Origin: Neocallimastix lanati (nom. inval.)
Taxonomy: Eukaryota; Neocallimastigomycota; Neocallimastigomycetes; Neocallimastigales; Neocallimastigaceae
Direction of reading: 5' to 3'
DNA: 50,422 nucleotides
NCBI GenBank assembly: GCA_016946835.1
Contig: JACVTC010000173.1
Location: 215,001-265,422, forward strand
In this document: positions 12,380-24,060 of the stretch, one piece after another
How the letters are laid out: the number at the start of each line of letters is the position of its first letter
Position numbering within the stretch: the first letter of the stretch is position 1
Translations under genes and position numbers: made by a program
The notes under the pieces: generated by a model
What the model was told of the DNA's origin: nothing
The model's input: the letters and a program-made list of their open reading frames with translations, nothing else
The model's database searches: none

Positions 12380-13755
12380 CTAAAAATTCAAATAATATTT
12401 GTATTTTTCTTCTGTAATTTATATAATGGTTGAGCAATGCTTGAATATTTTTTAATAAACTTTCTGTAATACCCCACAGCACCCAAAAAAGAACTTAATT
12501 GAGTTAAATTAGTTGATGATTTCATAATTTTAATTGATTCAGCTTTCTTCTGCACTGTTTTAATTCATTCAGTGGTTAGAAGATGACCTAAGACTTGAAC
12601 TTCTTTTTTCAAAAAGTGACATTTTGAGAGATTAACTTTAAGACCATTTTCTTTAATAATATTGAAAACATCTTGGAGATTCTTTAAGTGTTCTTCCAAG
12701 CTGCAAGAAAAGATTACTAAATTGTCCATATAAACGAACATACATTTTCCTATTAAAGGTAAAAATATTCTATTTATCTCCCTTTGGAAAGTAGCGGGAG
12801 CATTACATAATCCAAATGACATTACTTTAAAATTATAATTTCCATAAATGGTAGTAAAACATGTTTTATCCCTATCTTCTTTTTTCATTGGAATCTGGTG
12901 GAATCCGGAAAATAAATCAAGAGTAGACAGAAATTTTACATCATTACCTACTGAAGATAATATTTCTTCAATATATGGTAATGGGTAGGCATCCTTCTCT
13001 GTGATGTTGTTGAGCTTCCGATAGTCAACGCACATTCTCCATGTACCGTTATTTTTAGGTACAAGGACAACTGGAAAAGACCAAGAAGATTGAGAAGGCT
13101 TGATGAGTCCATTATCTTGAAGTTTATAAATTTCTTCTCTTGAGATCTCCATTTTCCTTTTGTCAGCAATTCTATATTTCCTCTGCTTAATAGGTTTTTG
13201 ATTTGGATTTAATTTAATTTCATGAGCTAATAGTTTCGATTTTCCAAAATTATCAGTGCTGGTAGCTAATAATTCTTCGTTGTTTTCTAATAATTGTTTA
13301 AGGGCTTGTCTTTTGTCTTCATCTGTTCCCTCAATGATTTCTTCTATTAATTCTTCTTTAGATTTATTCTTATTATCATTAATAAAGACCTTCTCATATT
13401 GATCTTGGGTACATAAAAGATATTCTTTAGCTGCTTCATCATTTTCAATATAATTATTATTTAAGAAATTTTCGTTTTTTGAATTTATTATATTATTTTT
13501 ATTTGTATCAATAAAATCATCATTTCTATTTAAGTTTATATTTATATTAAAGTCAAAATCTTCATTTGAGTCAATATTATTATTATTATTAGTTAAATTT
13601 TTATTTTTATCTAAATCAATATCTTCATTTAAACTAAGCGAATTTTTATTGTTATTCGTTTTAATATTTTTATTGAAGTTCTCATTTTTATTTAAGCTAT
13701 TATTTAAACCATTTTCTTTATTGAAATTATTACTTTTATTGAAATTTTTAACTCA
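12380..13755 (-). pseudogene. Ty3/gypsy reverse transcriptase fragment (dead)
   Basis: Read on the minus strand: an Asn-rich linker (13755-13430), a pre-RT stretch (EELIEEI... KPIKQRKYRI) and the RT fingers and palm with SFPVVLVPKNNG, CVDYRKLN, LDLFSGFHQIP and FGLCNAPATFQ. The catalytic YxDD box is changed to FVYMDNLVIF, so the second active-site Asp is lost. A TGA at 12565-12567 ends the frame in the family motif LLTTEG, where Gly is expected. Beyond it the same frame continues through FLGAVGYYRKFI to about 12385. No LTR, protease core, RNase H or integrase of this copy is seen, so it is truncated at both ends. The upper end meets the copia LTR at about 13755. Confidence 0.9.
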
Positions 13756-13930
13756 GATAAAAGATTAACAATTCATATTATATTTTCTTATTTATTTTAT
13801 TATAAAAAGTGTTAAGTAAAAATAAGAACAAAAAATACATTATGCTTATTTTATACATTTAAATAATTAATTTTATTGGTTAAATATATTAAATTTTAAT
13901 TCTTATATTTGATATTTATCTCATTTCATA
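13756..13930 (-). mobile_element. Putative 3' LTR of the copia element
   Basis: Directly downstream (minus sense) of the purine tract TGAGGGGGAG at 13940-13931, which is the typical copia polypurine tract before the 3' LTR. The inferred LTR starts TATGAAATG and ends where the gypsy fragment begins. I could not find a matching 5' copy upstream of gag, so both the limits and the LTR call are inferred from position. Confidence 0.5.
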
Positions 13931-13995
13931 CTCCCCCTCAAATCTAATTTCCACATGTAGTAAAAATTGGATTTGTTTTTCTGATGTATTACCCT

Positions 13996-15615
13996 TTAAT
14001 CTTTGATTATTTCGATAAGTGTGTTTCTAAATTTATCCTTTAATGAATTATTCAGATATTTAGTGAACCTATCGGCTAGCTTATTCTCTGATTTTATGTA
14101 TTTTAATCTTATTTTATTTTTTTTAACGAGATCTCTTATATGATGATATTTTATGTCAATAATTCTGACAATTATATATTGTTGCCTTATTATCAACATT
14201 TATTATTACATAGCTAAGATTGATGTTTAATTCATTTAAAAGATTCATATACCAAAGACTATGCTTAGCGCATTCGCTTACGCTATAATATTCTGATTCT
14301 GCAGTTGAAGTTGCAACACAATGTTGTAATTTGGAATACCAGCTAGTAGGTGCATTTCCTATCATCATCAGAAAACCCGAGGTTGATTTTCTTGTATCAA
14401 TGTCTCCAGCATAAACGGCGTCCACAAATATTTTTAATGAGCTATTCTTTGAGAATTTGATTCCATAGTTTTCAGTACCCTTTAGGTATTTGAAAATCTT
14501 TTCTACGTTAATCCAGTCCTCCAAAGTAGGATTTTTGCTTTTTCTAGCTGCTTGATTTACTGAAAATAATATGTCTGGTCTTGTACAAATTGCTAGGTAT
14601 AGGAGGTTCCCGATGTGGCACTTCTGTAAAAGGTTTCATTAAATTTTTTGTGTCTTAATTCCTTATTTTCCAATGGCTTCATATTTCTTACAGGTGTGCA
14701 ATTAGTCAGTCTGAACTTATTAAGTAATTCTCTTAAATATCCTCTTTGATATATAATATAAACATCACTTTGTTTTTCAAATTTTATCCCAATGACGAAA
14801 TTTACTTCACCTATATATTTAATGTTATAATTTATTTTAATTTGTTCCTTATTATTTATTATTACCTTCTCCTTGCCTGTTAAAAGTATATCATCAACAT
14901 ATACCATAAGAATACATATTATTTCCTTTAATTTATTCTCCTTCACATAGATACGAGGTTCACTATTCAATCTTCTAAATTTCATTTCTAATAGTGTAGT
15001 CCAATTTTTCGTTCCATTCCCTGCCGGCTTGCTTTAAACCATATAAGGCTTTGCTTAATTTAAAATAAACTTTGTTGTATAATGGGTGACCTTGATGTGG
15101 CCTCATATAAATGTCTTCACTCAAGTCGGCATTTAGGTATGCTGCATTAATGTCTAATTGAAAAATTTTAAAGTTTTTCTGTATTGCGATTGCTATAATT
15201 ATTCGCAGTGAATCATGTTTTAAAGTAGGCGAGAAGGTAAATAAGTAGTCTATACCGAACTTATGTGTGAATCCCCTTGCGACTAAACGTGCTTTGCGTA
15301 CCAGGATATTTCCGTTGAAATCCCGCTTATATTTGAGAACCCATTTACTGGGAACTATGTTTACTCCTTTTGAAATGGATTTTATTGGTTTGAACACGTT
15401 AAGTTGTTCCATATTTTCTAGTTCTTTGTTAACGGCATCCAACCATTCATCCTTATCTGGTAGATTGAATATGTCATAAAAATCTTTTGGTTCTTTTAAG
15501 TTTGTATTATTGTGAGTTTTTGGTGTAGATGATTTGTAATTTGCTAGTTTTGGTCTTTTGTCATTTATTGAATTGTTGTATATTGCATTTATTACTTCGT
15601 TATTTGTATTGATAT
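13996..15615 (-). pseudogene. copia RT and RNase H, frameshifted
   Basis: The RT starts after the Asn repeat: DKDEWLDAVNKELE, PSKWVLKYKRD, RKARLVARGF, DINAAYLNADL and ALYGLKQAGREW (15480-14975), then frameshifts into YVDDILLTG (intact YVDD box, about 14900-14985). A 1-nt slip near 14630 interrupts the conserved GNLLYLA..TRPDI segment. RNase H follows with KSTSGFLMM, TSWYSKLQ and AESEYYSV (14524-14156), then another frame carries DIKYHHIRD and ENKLADRFTK to a stop at 13996. The catalytic residues are retained, but there are at least three frameshifts. Confidence 0.92.
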
Positions 15616-15822
15616 TACTATTGTTATTGTTATTATTGTTATTGTTATTATTGTTATTGTTATTGTTATTGTTATTGTTATTGTTATTGGTATTATTGTT
15701 ATTGTTATTGTTATTGTTATTGTTATTGTTATTATTATTGTTATTGTTATTGTTATTGTTATTGTTATTGTTATTGTTATTGTATTGTTATTGTATTGTT
15801 ATTGTTATTGTTATTGTTAAAA
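15614..15822. repeat. (GTTATT)n expansion in the copia integrase-RT linker
   Basis: About 34 GTTATT units with a few GTTATTATT variants. On the coding (minus) strand it reads AATAAC, that is poly-Asn, placed exactly between the integrase C-terminus and the RT. The poly-Leu reading on the plus strand is a by-product. Confidence 0.95.
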
Positions 15823-15829
15823 AAGTTAT

Positions 15830-17125
15830 AATGGTTGAATCTTTTGGAATCATTATTACTAAGTAAATCGCTCCCCTGATTTCGGAATTGGGAATAAAAT
15901 AGGAGAAATCCTTGGGGATGGAAGAAGTGATTTTAGAATTGCCTGGGTTATTTTCAAAAAATTCAACAGAGCGGGAAAGAATAATTTTATTAGAAAACAA
16001 ATTAAGAATTTTATAAGCTGAAGAATACGGATGATAACCCAGGAAAATGCCTGGTAAAGCATTATTGTCAAATTTATTTCGAAAAGATTTTGGAACGTAG
16101 AAAAATACGCACCCAAAAACCTTAAAGTGAGAATAATCAACTTTTGATTTAAATAAAATTTCGTAAGGCATTTTGTTATGGATACCATAGTGTGGTATTC
16201 TATTATGTATATAGTTAGCTGTATCAACAGCATATTCCCAGAATTCGTGACTTAATTGAGCCTCGTTTAATAAGGCTTTAGCAGAATTTATAAGGATACC
16301 ATTAGCACGACCATTTTGTTGGCGAGAATATGGGATAATAAATTGTTGAACAATCCCATTATTGGTACAGAATGTTTTGAATTTTCTATTGTTGAATTCG
16401 GTACCATTATCGATACAAATAAAAGATATAGATTTATTGAAAATATTATTGATTTCTTTATACATAGAATGAAATTTATCGAACGTTTCACTTTTGTTGT
16501 CAAGAAAGAGGACCCATCCATAACATGAAAAATCGTCTAGAATTGAGAGGAAATACTTACTTCCATAAATTGATTCATTAACTGGCCCAACAAGATCCAT
16601 GTGGATTAATTCGAAAATGGATTTAGATTTATTTTTAGATCTTTTATATGGGAAATTTTTTAATTTTGAATTAGAACAAATAGGACATTTTGATTTAATA
16701 TCAATTTTTAATAATTCGTTTTTGATGGGGTCAATATAAAAATACCCTAATCTCCTATGCCATAATTTTATTTTATCGGGGATAGATAGTCTTGATAAGT
16801 GAAATAGATGTATAGGTGTATTATTTGGTTTATTGTAAATTATGGGATTGGTTAATAACCAAATAATGAAAGTATTCTGTTCGTTTGAAAATAGGTTAAT
16901 TATTCTGTTTCCATATTGATCATAAATGGTTGCACATAAATGGTTTATGTTATCGAAGAAAATGACCTTTAATATTGTTGGATGAGTTTAGTAAATGAAA
17001 TTATATTTTTAGTTATATGTGGGACAAAATGGATGTTTCTTAATACAAATTTATTATTATTTAAATATCCAATGAAATCACCACATTTAAGTGATGTGAC
17101 TATGTTACCATTTGGGAGTATAATA
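15830..17125 (-). pseudogene. copia GAG-pre-integrase and integrase, inactive
   Basis: Minus strand. Between 17120 and 16977 a frame shifted from the protease carries the end of the protease region. The GAG-pre-integrase zinc region LWHRRLGY..CPICSNSK follows (about 16790-16670). The integrase core gives IHMDLVGPV (first Asp) and FICIDNGTEF (second Asp), but the third catalytic site, usually PQQNGVAER, reads RQQNGRANG, so the Glu is lost. The C-terminal part (FGCVFFYVPK, GIFLGYHPYSSAYKI) is present down to about 15870, where the frame breaks before the Asn repeat. Confidence 0.9.
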
Positions 17126-17639
17126 TTTCATTGCAATACTTTAAATTTTTGAGGGAACTGGTGGAATTAGTAATATGCAATGAAGCTCCAGAATCTAAAA
17201 TCCAAGATGAAATTTTATTGTTTTGTTCAAGTTTTGTTTCCGAATCATTTTGATATTCAGTTACGATACAGTTTAATAAAACGTCATTTTCTAAATTGTT
17301 ATCTTCTGAAAAAATATCAGAATTATGGTTTTGATTATTTGAACTAACATAGTTTATTTGTTTATTTGTTTTTCTAAATGGTTTGTTTTTAAACTGGTTA
17401 TTTCTGGTATTTTTATAGTGTTGTTTTCCGAATTTTAAATAATTTTTATATTTGTTTTTAAGTTTGTTATTGTGCCAACAGTCCCTTGAAAAGTGACCGA
17501 ATTTTCCACAGGTATGACATTTTCCGTTACTTGATTTTCTTTTGACATTATGTTTTTTGTTATTGGTTCGAAATCTAGTTTTCTGTTCAATATGGAATAT
17601 CTGTTTATCGGATTCTTCTTGTTTTATTGGTTCCTTCAT
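17100..17639 (-). pseudogene. copia nucleocapsid zinc knuckle and protease start
   Basis: Basic linker with the CCHC knuckle CHTCGKFGHFSRDC, then an Asn-rich spacer and the copia protease active site SWILDSGASLHIT. The frame ends at 17100, where a 1-nt slip moves the protease remainder to another frame. The upstream gag half lies beyond the solo LTR at 17683-18434. Confidence 0.9.
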
Positions 17640-17682
17640 GTTAGAGAATATAATGTCAGGAATGACATTTTTAATGTAGAAC

Positions 17683-18434
17683 TATTAAAGAGTTTTATGT
17701 CAAAACAGATTATAATAATACAAAACACTTTATTAAAATAAATTCTTTTATTAAAAATAATTGTTTTATGAAAAATCTTTTATTAAATAGTTCTTATTAT
17801 GTTATGAACTATAAAATCATAAAAAATAACAATTACATTCTTTCAATTAAAGAAAATTTACAATATTTATATTTTTTCTTAATTATATTCTAATATATTA
17901 AATTAATTTAATTTACATATATTCAATTTAAATATTAATAATAATTAATTTTATAAAAAAATAAAATATTTAAACTAAACTAATTATAGTATAATTTTTT
18001 AATTTACTATTTTTTATTATAACTATTTAAATATTTTAACTAATTTAAAATTAAACTAAAAACTATTAATAATATTAAACTATACTATTTAAATAAATAA
18101 AAAATTTAACAATAACAGATTTGGCGAATTTTTTGTGACTAAATTATTTAATTTCATACTTAATAAATATAAATTTAAATAATTTAAGTTCTAATTTATA
18201 ATTTTAAATTTCAATTATTAATTTAAGGAGAAGTAATTATTTAAAGTATTTAATTTATGTACGTAAATTTGATGTATGATTTTCGTTTACATAAATTTAT
18301 TGAAATATGTTTTAATTCATAAATTAATGTAAATTACATAATTTTATTCAAGATATCGTGGCAAAAATTTCATACATAAATTAATGTAATAATGTATTAC
18401 ATAAATTTATTAAAGATATAAAGATATCTTTACA
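17683..18434 (+). mobile_element. Solo LTR, family A, with AGAAC duplication
   Basis: 752 bp of non-coding AT-rich DNA flanked by AGAAC at 17678-17682 and 18435-18439, inserted in copia gag. It begins TATTAAAGAG and ends ATCTTTACA. An inverted copy lies at 19894-20662, and the ends resemble family B (TGTAAAGAG..TCTTTACA). Strand is relative only. No internal region or second LTR is attached, so it is a solo LTR. Confidence 0.85.
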
Positions 18435-18491
18435 AGAACATAGTTTATTCCAATCATCTTTGTATTGGAAAACATTTATAAAACTCAGATT

Positions 18492-19064
18492 TTAGGGTAG
18501 AGATCTGTTGAGTATTCCAGCTTTTATATTATCACTAATATCGTGATCTAGGTTTTCAACCTCTTCTATGGTATTTTGTAGTTTTGCCATAAAGATATTT
18601 ATGTCTTGGTCTTCATTGTATTTTATATTGTTTATTTTATTTTGTATTTCTAATTTTCTTCGTTCTGGACTTCTTGTGAAGGAATGTTCTAAGATTTTCC
18701 ACGTTTGGAAAGCTGTTTTCCCTTGTCCCTCGATTATTTTTCTAGTTTCCTCTCCTAAAATATTAATGATGATCCATTTTACCATGACATTATTTTTAAT
18801 GTCTAGAAGGTTGGTGTCTTTATCATACACTAAATTATTATCGAATTTATCTTCCATGTAATCGCTGAGGTCATCTTTAACATTCCTTTTTCTAATCTTC
18901 TTCACTTTTTCAGAAACAACGTATCCTTCAAGGTTATTTATCATTAGTGAGTAAAGGATACTAGTTCTCCAGCTGTTGTAATTGTCTGGAGTGAGATCAA
19001 TTACTCTATTGAAATTTTCAGAGTAACTGAAAGTGATGCCCTTTGTTTGGGGATTGTTAATCAC
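18492..19064 (-). pseudogene. copia gag N-terminal half
   Basis: 190 codons. LTPDNYNSWRTSILYSL, the spaced WKILE and RKLEIQNKINNIKY stretch and the FMAKLQNTIEE segment match the UBN2/gag-polyprotein layout of copia gag. The frame stops just after ILNRSLP, where the family usually continues; readable gag-like sequence (INVFQYKDDWNKL) follows the stop up to the solo LTR. Confidence 0.88.
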
Positions 19065-19295
19065 AATAGGTTAATAATATTTCTTTGTCTTGTCATATTA
19101 TTTTGATTGCTAAAACTGCTTTATTTAAGGGATGAGCTGTATTTCGTAATATAAATTTAATATTGTTGTAGAATAATTATTTTTTATTTTATTATTTGTT
19201 TTATTTATATTTATATTTTTAATTTTAATTTTGATTAAAGAATGGTTTATGATTTGGTGTTTATATTGAATTGTTTATATTATTTTAATATGACT
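19065..19295. other. Copia 5' leader or flank
   Basis: AT-rich, between the gag start and the LTR that begins at 19296. I see no primer site or LTR matching 13756-13930, so the 5' end of the copia element cannot be placed. Confidence 0.35.
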
Positions 19296-19893
19296 GTAAC
19301 GAATCTAAGTGTAAGAAACTATAATTATTTGTTAAATAATTATAATTTCTTTATTTGATTATTTATCTATTATATAATTTATACATTCATTCATTAAATA
19401 GTAATTATTTATCAAGTTAATATTTATTTGTACATTTAATTATAGTTTTAACTTAAAAAAAATTTTTTAAATTTATTTAGTATACATTTATTTTATTTAA
19501 TTTATTTAATTAATTATAAAATTTATTAATTTCTATAGTAATGAATTAATTATTTAATTATTATTTTTAATTAAAATTTGAGTTAACTTATTCGGACTTT
19601 AAAGTTTTTTATTTTCTTATTAAAATATAAATTAATTTTATCGGACTTTAAGGTTTTTTCTAATTTATTATAATAATAAATTAGTTTTTCCTTAAAGAAC
19701 TTATCTAGTTTTTTCTTCTAATCTTTTTCTAGATAAGATAATTGTTAAGATTAGAAAACCTTTTAAATTATTATTTTATATAAAAATTTTATTATTTAAT
19801 TTTTCGTATAAATAGCTATTGATTTCTCTAAATTTTTGAGAAATCAAGAGTTATTATTATATAACAAATATTAAATAAATATATAATAATAAT
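19296..19893 (+). mobile_element. LTR of family D, first part (interrupted)
   Basis: Starts TGTAACGAATC. It has a TATA box GTATAAATAG near 19808, then a 10-bp perfect stem TTGATTTCTC/GAGAAATCAA (19819-19847) followed by GAGTTATTATT. The same order is seen in the D copies at 33974 and 40754. It is cut by the inverted A-type solo LTR at 19894 with ATAAT on both sides; its 3' part continues after 20667, but its end is not clear. Confidence 0.65.
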
Positions 19894-20662
19894 TGTAAAG
19901 ATATCTTTATATCTTTAATAAATTTATGTAATTCATTATTACATTAATTTATGTATGAAATTTTTCCACGATATCTTGAATAAAATTATGTAATTTACAT
20001 TAATTTATGAATTAAAGCATATTTCAATAAATTTATGTAAACGAAAAATCATACATCAAATTTACGTACATAAATTAAATACTTTAAATAGTTATTTCTC
20101 CTTAAATTAATAATTGAAATTTAAAATTATAAATTAGAACTTAAATTATTTAAATTTATATTTATTAAGTATGAAATTAAATAATTTAGTCACAAAAAAT
20201 TCGCCAAATCTGTTATTGTTAAATTTTTATTTATTTAAATAGTATAGTTTAATATTATTAATAGTTTTTAGTTTAATTTTAAATTAGTTAAAATATTTAA
20301 ATAGTTATAATAAAAAATAGTTATAATAAAAAATAGTTAATTAGAAAATTATACTATAATTAGTTTTAGTTTAAATATTTTATTATTTTATAAAATTAAT
20401 TATTATTAATATTTAAATTGAATATATGTAAATTAAATTAATTTAATATATTAGAATATAATTAAGAAAAAATATAAATATTGTAAATTTTCTTTAATTG
20501 AAAAAATGTAATTGTTATTTTTTATAATTTGATAGTTCATAACATAATAAGAACTATTTAATAAAAGATTTTTAATAAACCAAATATTTTTAATAAAAAG
20601 AATTTATTTTATAATAGTGTTTTTGTATTATTATAATCTGTTTTAACATAAAACACTTTATA
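19894..20662 (-). mobile_element. Solo LTR, family A, inverted copy, with ATAAT duplication
   Basis: 769 bp, reverse-complement copy of 17683-18434 over nearly its whole length, flanked by ATAAT at 19889-19893 and 20663-20667. It contains a short extra duplication (ATAGTTATAATAAAAA) near 20300-20340 absent from the other copy. Inserted into the D-type LTR. Confidence 0.85.
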
Positions 20663-20667
20663 ATAAT

Positions 20668-21264
20668 AAATAAAATCTACATCATTTTCAATAAGTGTTC
20701 CTTTTATTTTGTATTGTTTATTATATTTGTTTATAATAAACTCTTCTTTGTCAGATAAGTTAAAATTTTCTTTATTTTTTCTAATTGTTTTCTTATTTTC
20801 TCATGTTGATGTTAATATCAGGTTGTTGTTAAAGTTTTGTGATAATTTGGTCTTAACGATTAGGTCAAGATGTCAAATTATAGTAATTAATTAATAATTT
20901 AATTTTACTCTTATTTAAAACATATTGTTATTAGTAAATTTTATAATTAAGTTTTAAATTTAAATTATAATTTTTATTTAATCTTAAAAATATTTTATTA
21001 CATTATTATTTTATATAATTATTACTATAATTTAAATTAGAATAATCCTACAAAGGATTAATCAAAAGATTTAAAAATGTATTTATATAAAATAATTAAT
21101 TATTAAAATATCAATTATTAATATGAATATGTAATAGTATTAATATAAGTTTGATATTGATAATATAAAATAAGATAATAATATAAATATTTAATATAAA
21201 TAAAATATAAGAATCTAATATATCTAAATATTATATTTTATAATTAAAATATAATATGTAGAAA
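20668..21264. other. AT-rich LTR remainder and flank
   Basis: The start is probably the rest of the D-type LTR. No coding signal is seen; a short ORF at 20709 has no recognisable similarity. Confidence 0.35.
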
Positions 21265-22148
21265 TTAATTTATTATCAAAGTCTTTACTAATAAGTTCCC
21301 ATTTTTCATTAATTCATTATTATATTTATAATACTGTACTCCATCAATTAATACAAATTTCCGGTTTATTATTTTTTTATAGAAATCATTTAGTATTTCA
21401 GTACTATCATCAATATCATTATTATTGGTATTAACATGATTAATATTATTATTATTATTATCATTATTATTAAAACTATGTTTATTATTTTCTTCAGTTT
21501 GAAATACCATATAATTCACATTCAATTTATTTTCCACTCCATTATTTTCTCTACATTATTTTTAATTTCTACATTTTTCATTTTGTAACTTTCATTATTA
21601 CTATTGATCCTAATTTCATCCCCTAACTCTTTTATTTTGTTAATTTTATTATTTTTCTTATTTCTAATTTCTTCATTATTTTTAATTTCGCAATTTTGAA
21701 TTTCATTATTTATAACTTGGTTGATTACATCTTTATTATTATTATTATTATTATTTCTTTTATTTTTATTTTTTTTATGTTTATCATCATTTTTCATATT
21801 TTTGATTATATATTTTTCATTGCTAGAATGTAATCTAGATAGTGCATCACCAACTGCATTCCTCCTCCCCTCTTCATATAACACTTTAACTTTTAAAATA
21901 CTGAACTCAGTTATCCATTTGACATGCTTTGCTGAAGAAGGTTCTTTATTTTTAAATATGTAAACTAAAGGCTTATGATCGGTATAAAGAATTGTCTCAA
22001 AACTATTACCAGTGAGAAAAGGTTTAAATTTCATGACACAGTAAAATGTAGCAAGCCCTCAAGTTCTGTAATACTGTAATTGATTTCAGAATTAAAAAGT
22101 GTCCTACTTTCATAATATAATGGCTTCTCAATGTTGTCATCGTCTAAC
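21265..22148 (-). pseudogene. Ty3/gypsy RNase H end and integrase linker (element G1)
   Basis: Minus strand. DNIEKPLYYESRTL and INYSITELEGL (22145-22040) belong to the RNase H region; a 1-nt slip leads into YTDHKPLVYIF, HVKWITEFS and EGRRNAVGDALSRLH (22034-21820). A long Asn/Lys-rich spacer and then FVLIDGVQYYKYNNEL follow, which in related elements is the segment just before the integrase zinc finger. The element stops there (about 21265); no integrase follows. Confidence 0.88.
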
Positions 22149-22905
22149 TGTAAAGAGTTTTATATGAAACAGATTACAAATAACAAAATACACAAAATAT
22201 TTGAAAACACTTAATAAAAAAGTTCCTTTTTTTTTATAAATAATCTTTTATTAAAATTAAAAATAAATCTCTTCTCGTTATTAACTATTTGATAGTCAAT
22301 AACTAATACATCGATTTAATTATAGAAATTTACATGTATTTATAATTTTTTATTATTATATTATAATATATTATTTCTATCTAATTTACATATATTACTA
22401 TTTATTTATAAACAAAATATTTATTAATAATTTTATTAAATAATAATTAACTAAAACTAAACAATAATTAATTCAATAAACTTTCAACTTATTTACAATA
22501 ATAATTAAATTCAATAAAAACTCATTTATTAGATATTTATTATATAAATATTATTAATACTAATGTTTATATATTTACAATTTAAAACTATTTTTATAAA
22601 CTATTTAAACTAATTTTAACTATTTAAAACTATTCCGAAATTAATTTTAAAGTATTTTAAACTAACTAAACTAAGTTAAATAGAATAACTATTTTAAATA
22701 AACTAAACTAAATTAACTAACTTAAATAAATTATTTAGATTAAATTTATTATCCAAAATTATTTAAATAATAATTTATCCTTTATGAAAAGTTTACATAA
22801 ATTTATAATTAATTTTCATATACATAAATCATAAATTTATGTAATTTTATTACATTAATTAATTATGTAATAATTAATTATTAAAGATTTTATTAAATCT
22901 TTATA
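22149..22905 (+). mobile_element. Solo LTR, family B, with CTAAC duplication
   Basis: 757 bp, TGTAAAGAG..TCTTTATA, flanked by CTAAC at 22144-22148 and 22906-22910, inserted in G1. Near-identical to 37553-38307 in direct orientation. The last bases read TATA where the sister copy has TACA. Strand is relative only. Confidence 0.88.
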
Positions 22906-24060
22906 CTAACTGAAGTAGTACCCCGCCAATTCCTGATTCTTAATATTATCTATTAAAGGAAGTGCATAAGCGTCCTTTAATGTACAATTCTTAATCTTCC
23001 TGTAGTCAACACACATTCTCACTTGACCATTCTTTTTTGGTACCAGTACTACAGGAGAAGACCAAGGAGAACTAGAAGGGACAATTAAATTATTATTAAT
23101 AAGTTTAATTAATTCCTTTTTAAGTGCATCAGCTTGCACTTTTGAAATACGGTAGGCCCTCTGTTTAATAGGTGTTGTTCCTGGTATTAAATTAATTCTA
23201 TGAGGATATAGCTTTGACGAATCCAAATCATCAGTTTTCAGTGCAAGAACACTAATATAATTTAAAAATAATTTTTCTACATCAGCTTTCAAATGTTCTG
23301 GTAATTTATTTACAATAGAGTGAATCATTTCCACTTTAGATATTGTGTCTTCTGTGAAAACCTCGTTTTCATTATGTAGTACTTCATTAGTTATTAATAA
23401 ATGAGATGGAATCAATTGTGTTGTAATATTAACCGTCTTATTCTTACATTCTTTCCTTTCAATATTTCTATCTACTAATTTATAATTACTATTTATTTTG
23501 TTATTGCCATTTTGATGAGAATCGATTTTTGATGGAAGTTTAGAATATAGTTTGGAATTTATATTGTTTGTAATTTTAGAATTAATTTTATGATCATTTA
23601 TTTTATAATTGTCAATTTTATCATTATTATTAATCGTTTTTATTTTGATATTATTTTCTTTATCGATGTCGACACTATTAAAGAAAGGTAATTTTACATT
23701 AAAATTATCTATGTTAATATTATGTAACTCTGATTTAGCATATGTAAAGAGTATATTATTATTATCATTATTATTATCAGTCACTCCAATTAGTTTCAGA
23801 ATCTTCATCATTCTCTTCAGAAGAATTATTATTTATATTATTCTCTTTATACATATTATTTTCTTCGACATTAATTCTATTTGTACTTTCGGAAGGACTC
23901 AAGCTAACGTCATAAAATAAAGAATCTAATTCTACAGGGTTATTATTTTCATCAATACGATATAAGGTATCATTTACTAAATTTATATCAAATCTATTTC
24001 GTTTAAGCGTGTCAATACCAATAAATACATCAAAGATATAGATACTCGCATTTACAATCT
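22906..24060 (-). pseudogene. Ty3/gypsy protease end and RT start (element G1)
   Basis: Minus strand: the C-terminal part of a retropepsin domain (FDVFIGIDTLKRNRFDINL, 24060-23930), an Asn-rich linker, then the RT N-terminus with GTTPIKQRAYRISK, PWSSPVVLVPKKNGQ, CVDYRKIKN and DAYALPLIDNI (23811-22906). Just after LPLIDNI the sequence jumps to an RNase H-type GGVLLQ segment. RT motifs including YxDD are therefore deleted, and this deletion predates the solo LTR. A frameshift near 23800 separates protease and RT. Confidence 0.88.

Larger units (their letters stand above)
13931..19064 (-). mobile_element. Decayed Ty1/copia retrotransposon
   Basis: Domain order on the minus strand is gag, CCHC zinc knuckle, protease, GAG-pre-integrase, integrase, RT, RNase H and PPT, as in Ty1/copia. 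The coding region is broken by several frameshifts and stops and by a solo LTR at 17683-18434 whose AGAAC duplication interrupts gag. The 5' LTR is not identifiable; another LTR begins at 19296. Confidence 0.88.

Noticed and set aside
15558-15866. Poly-Leu ORF on the plus strand
   Set aside because: It is only the GTTATT repeat read on the wrong strand; the copia coding strand reads poly-Asn.
13756-19295. A matching 5' LTR for the copia element
   Set aside because: No sequence resembling 13756-13930 was found upstream of gag, so no LTR pair is claimed.
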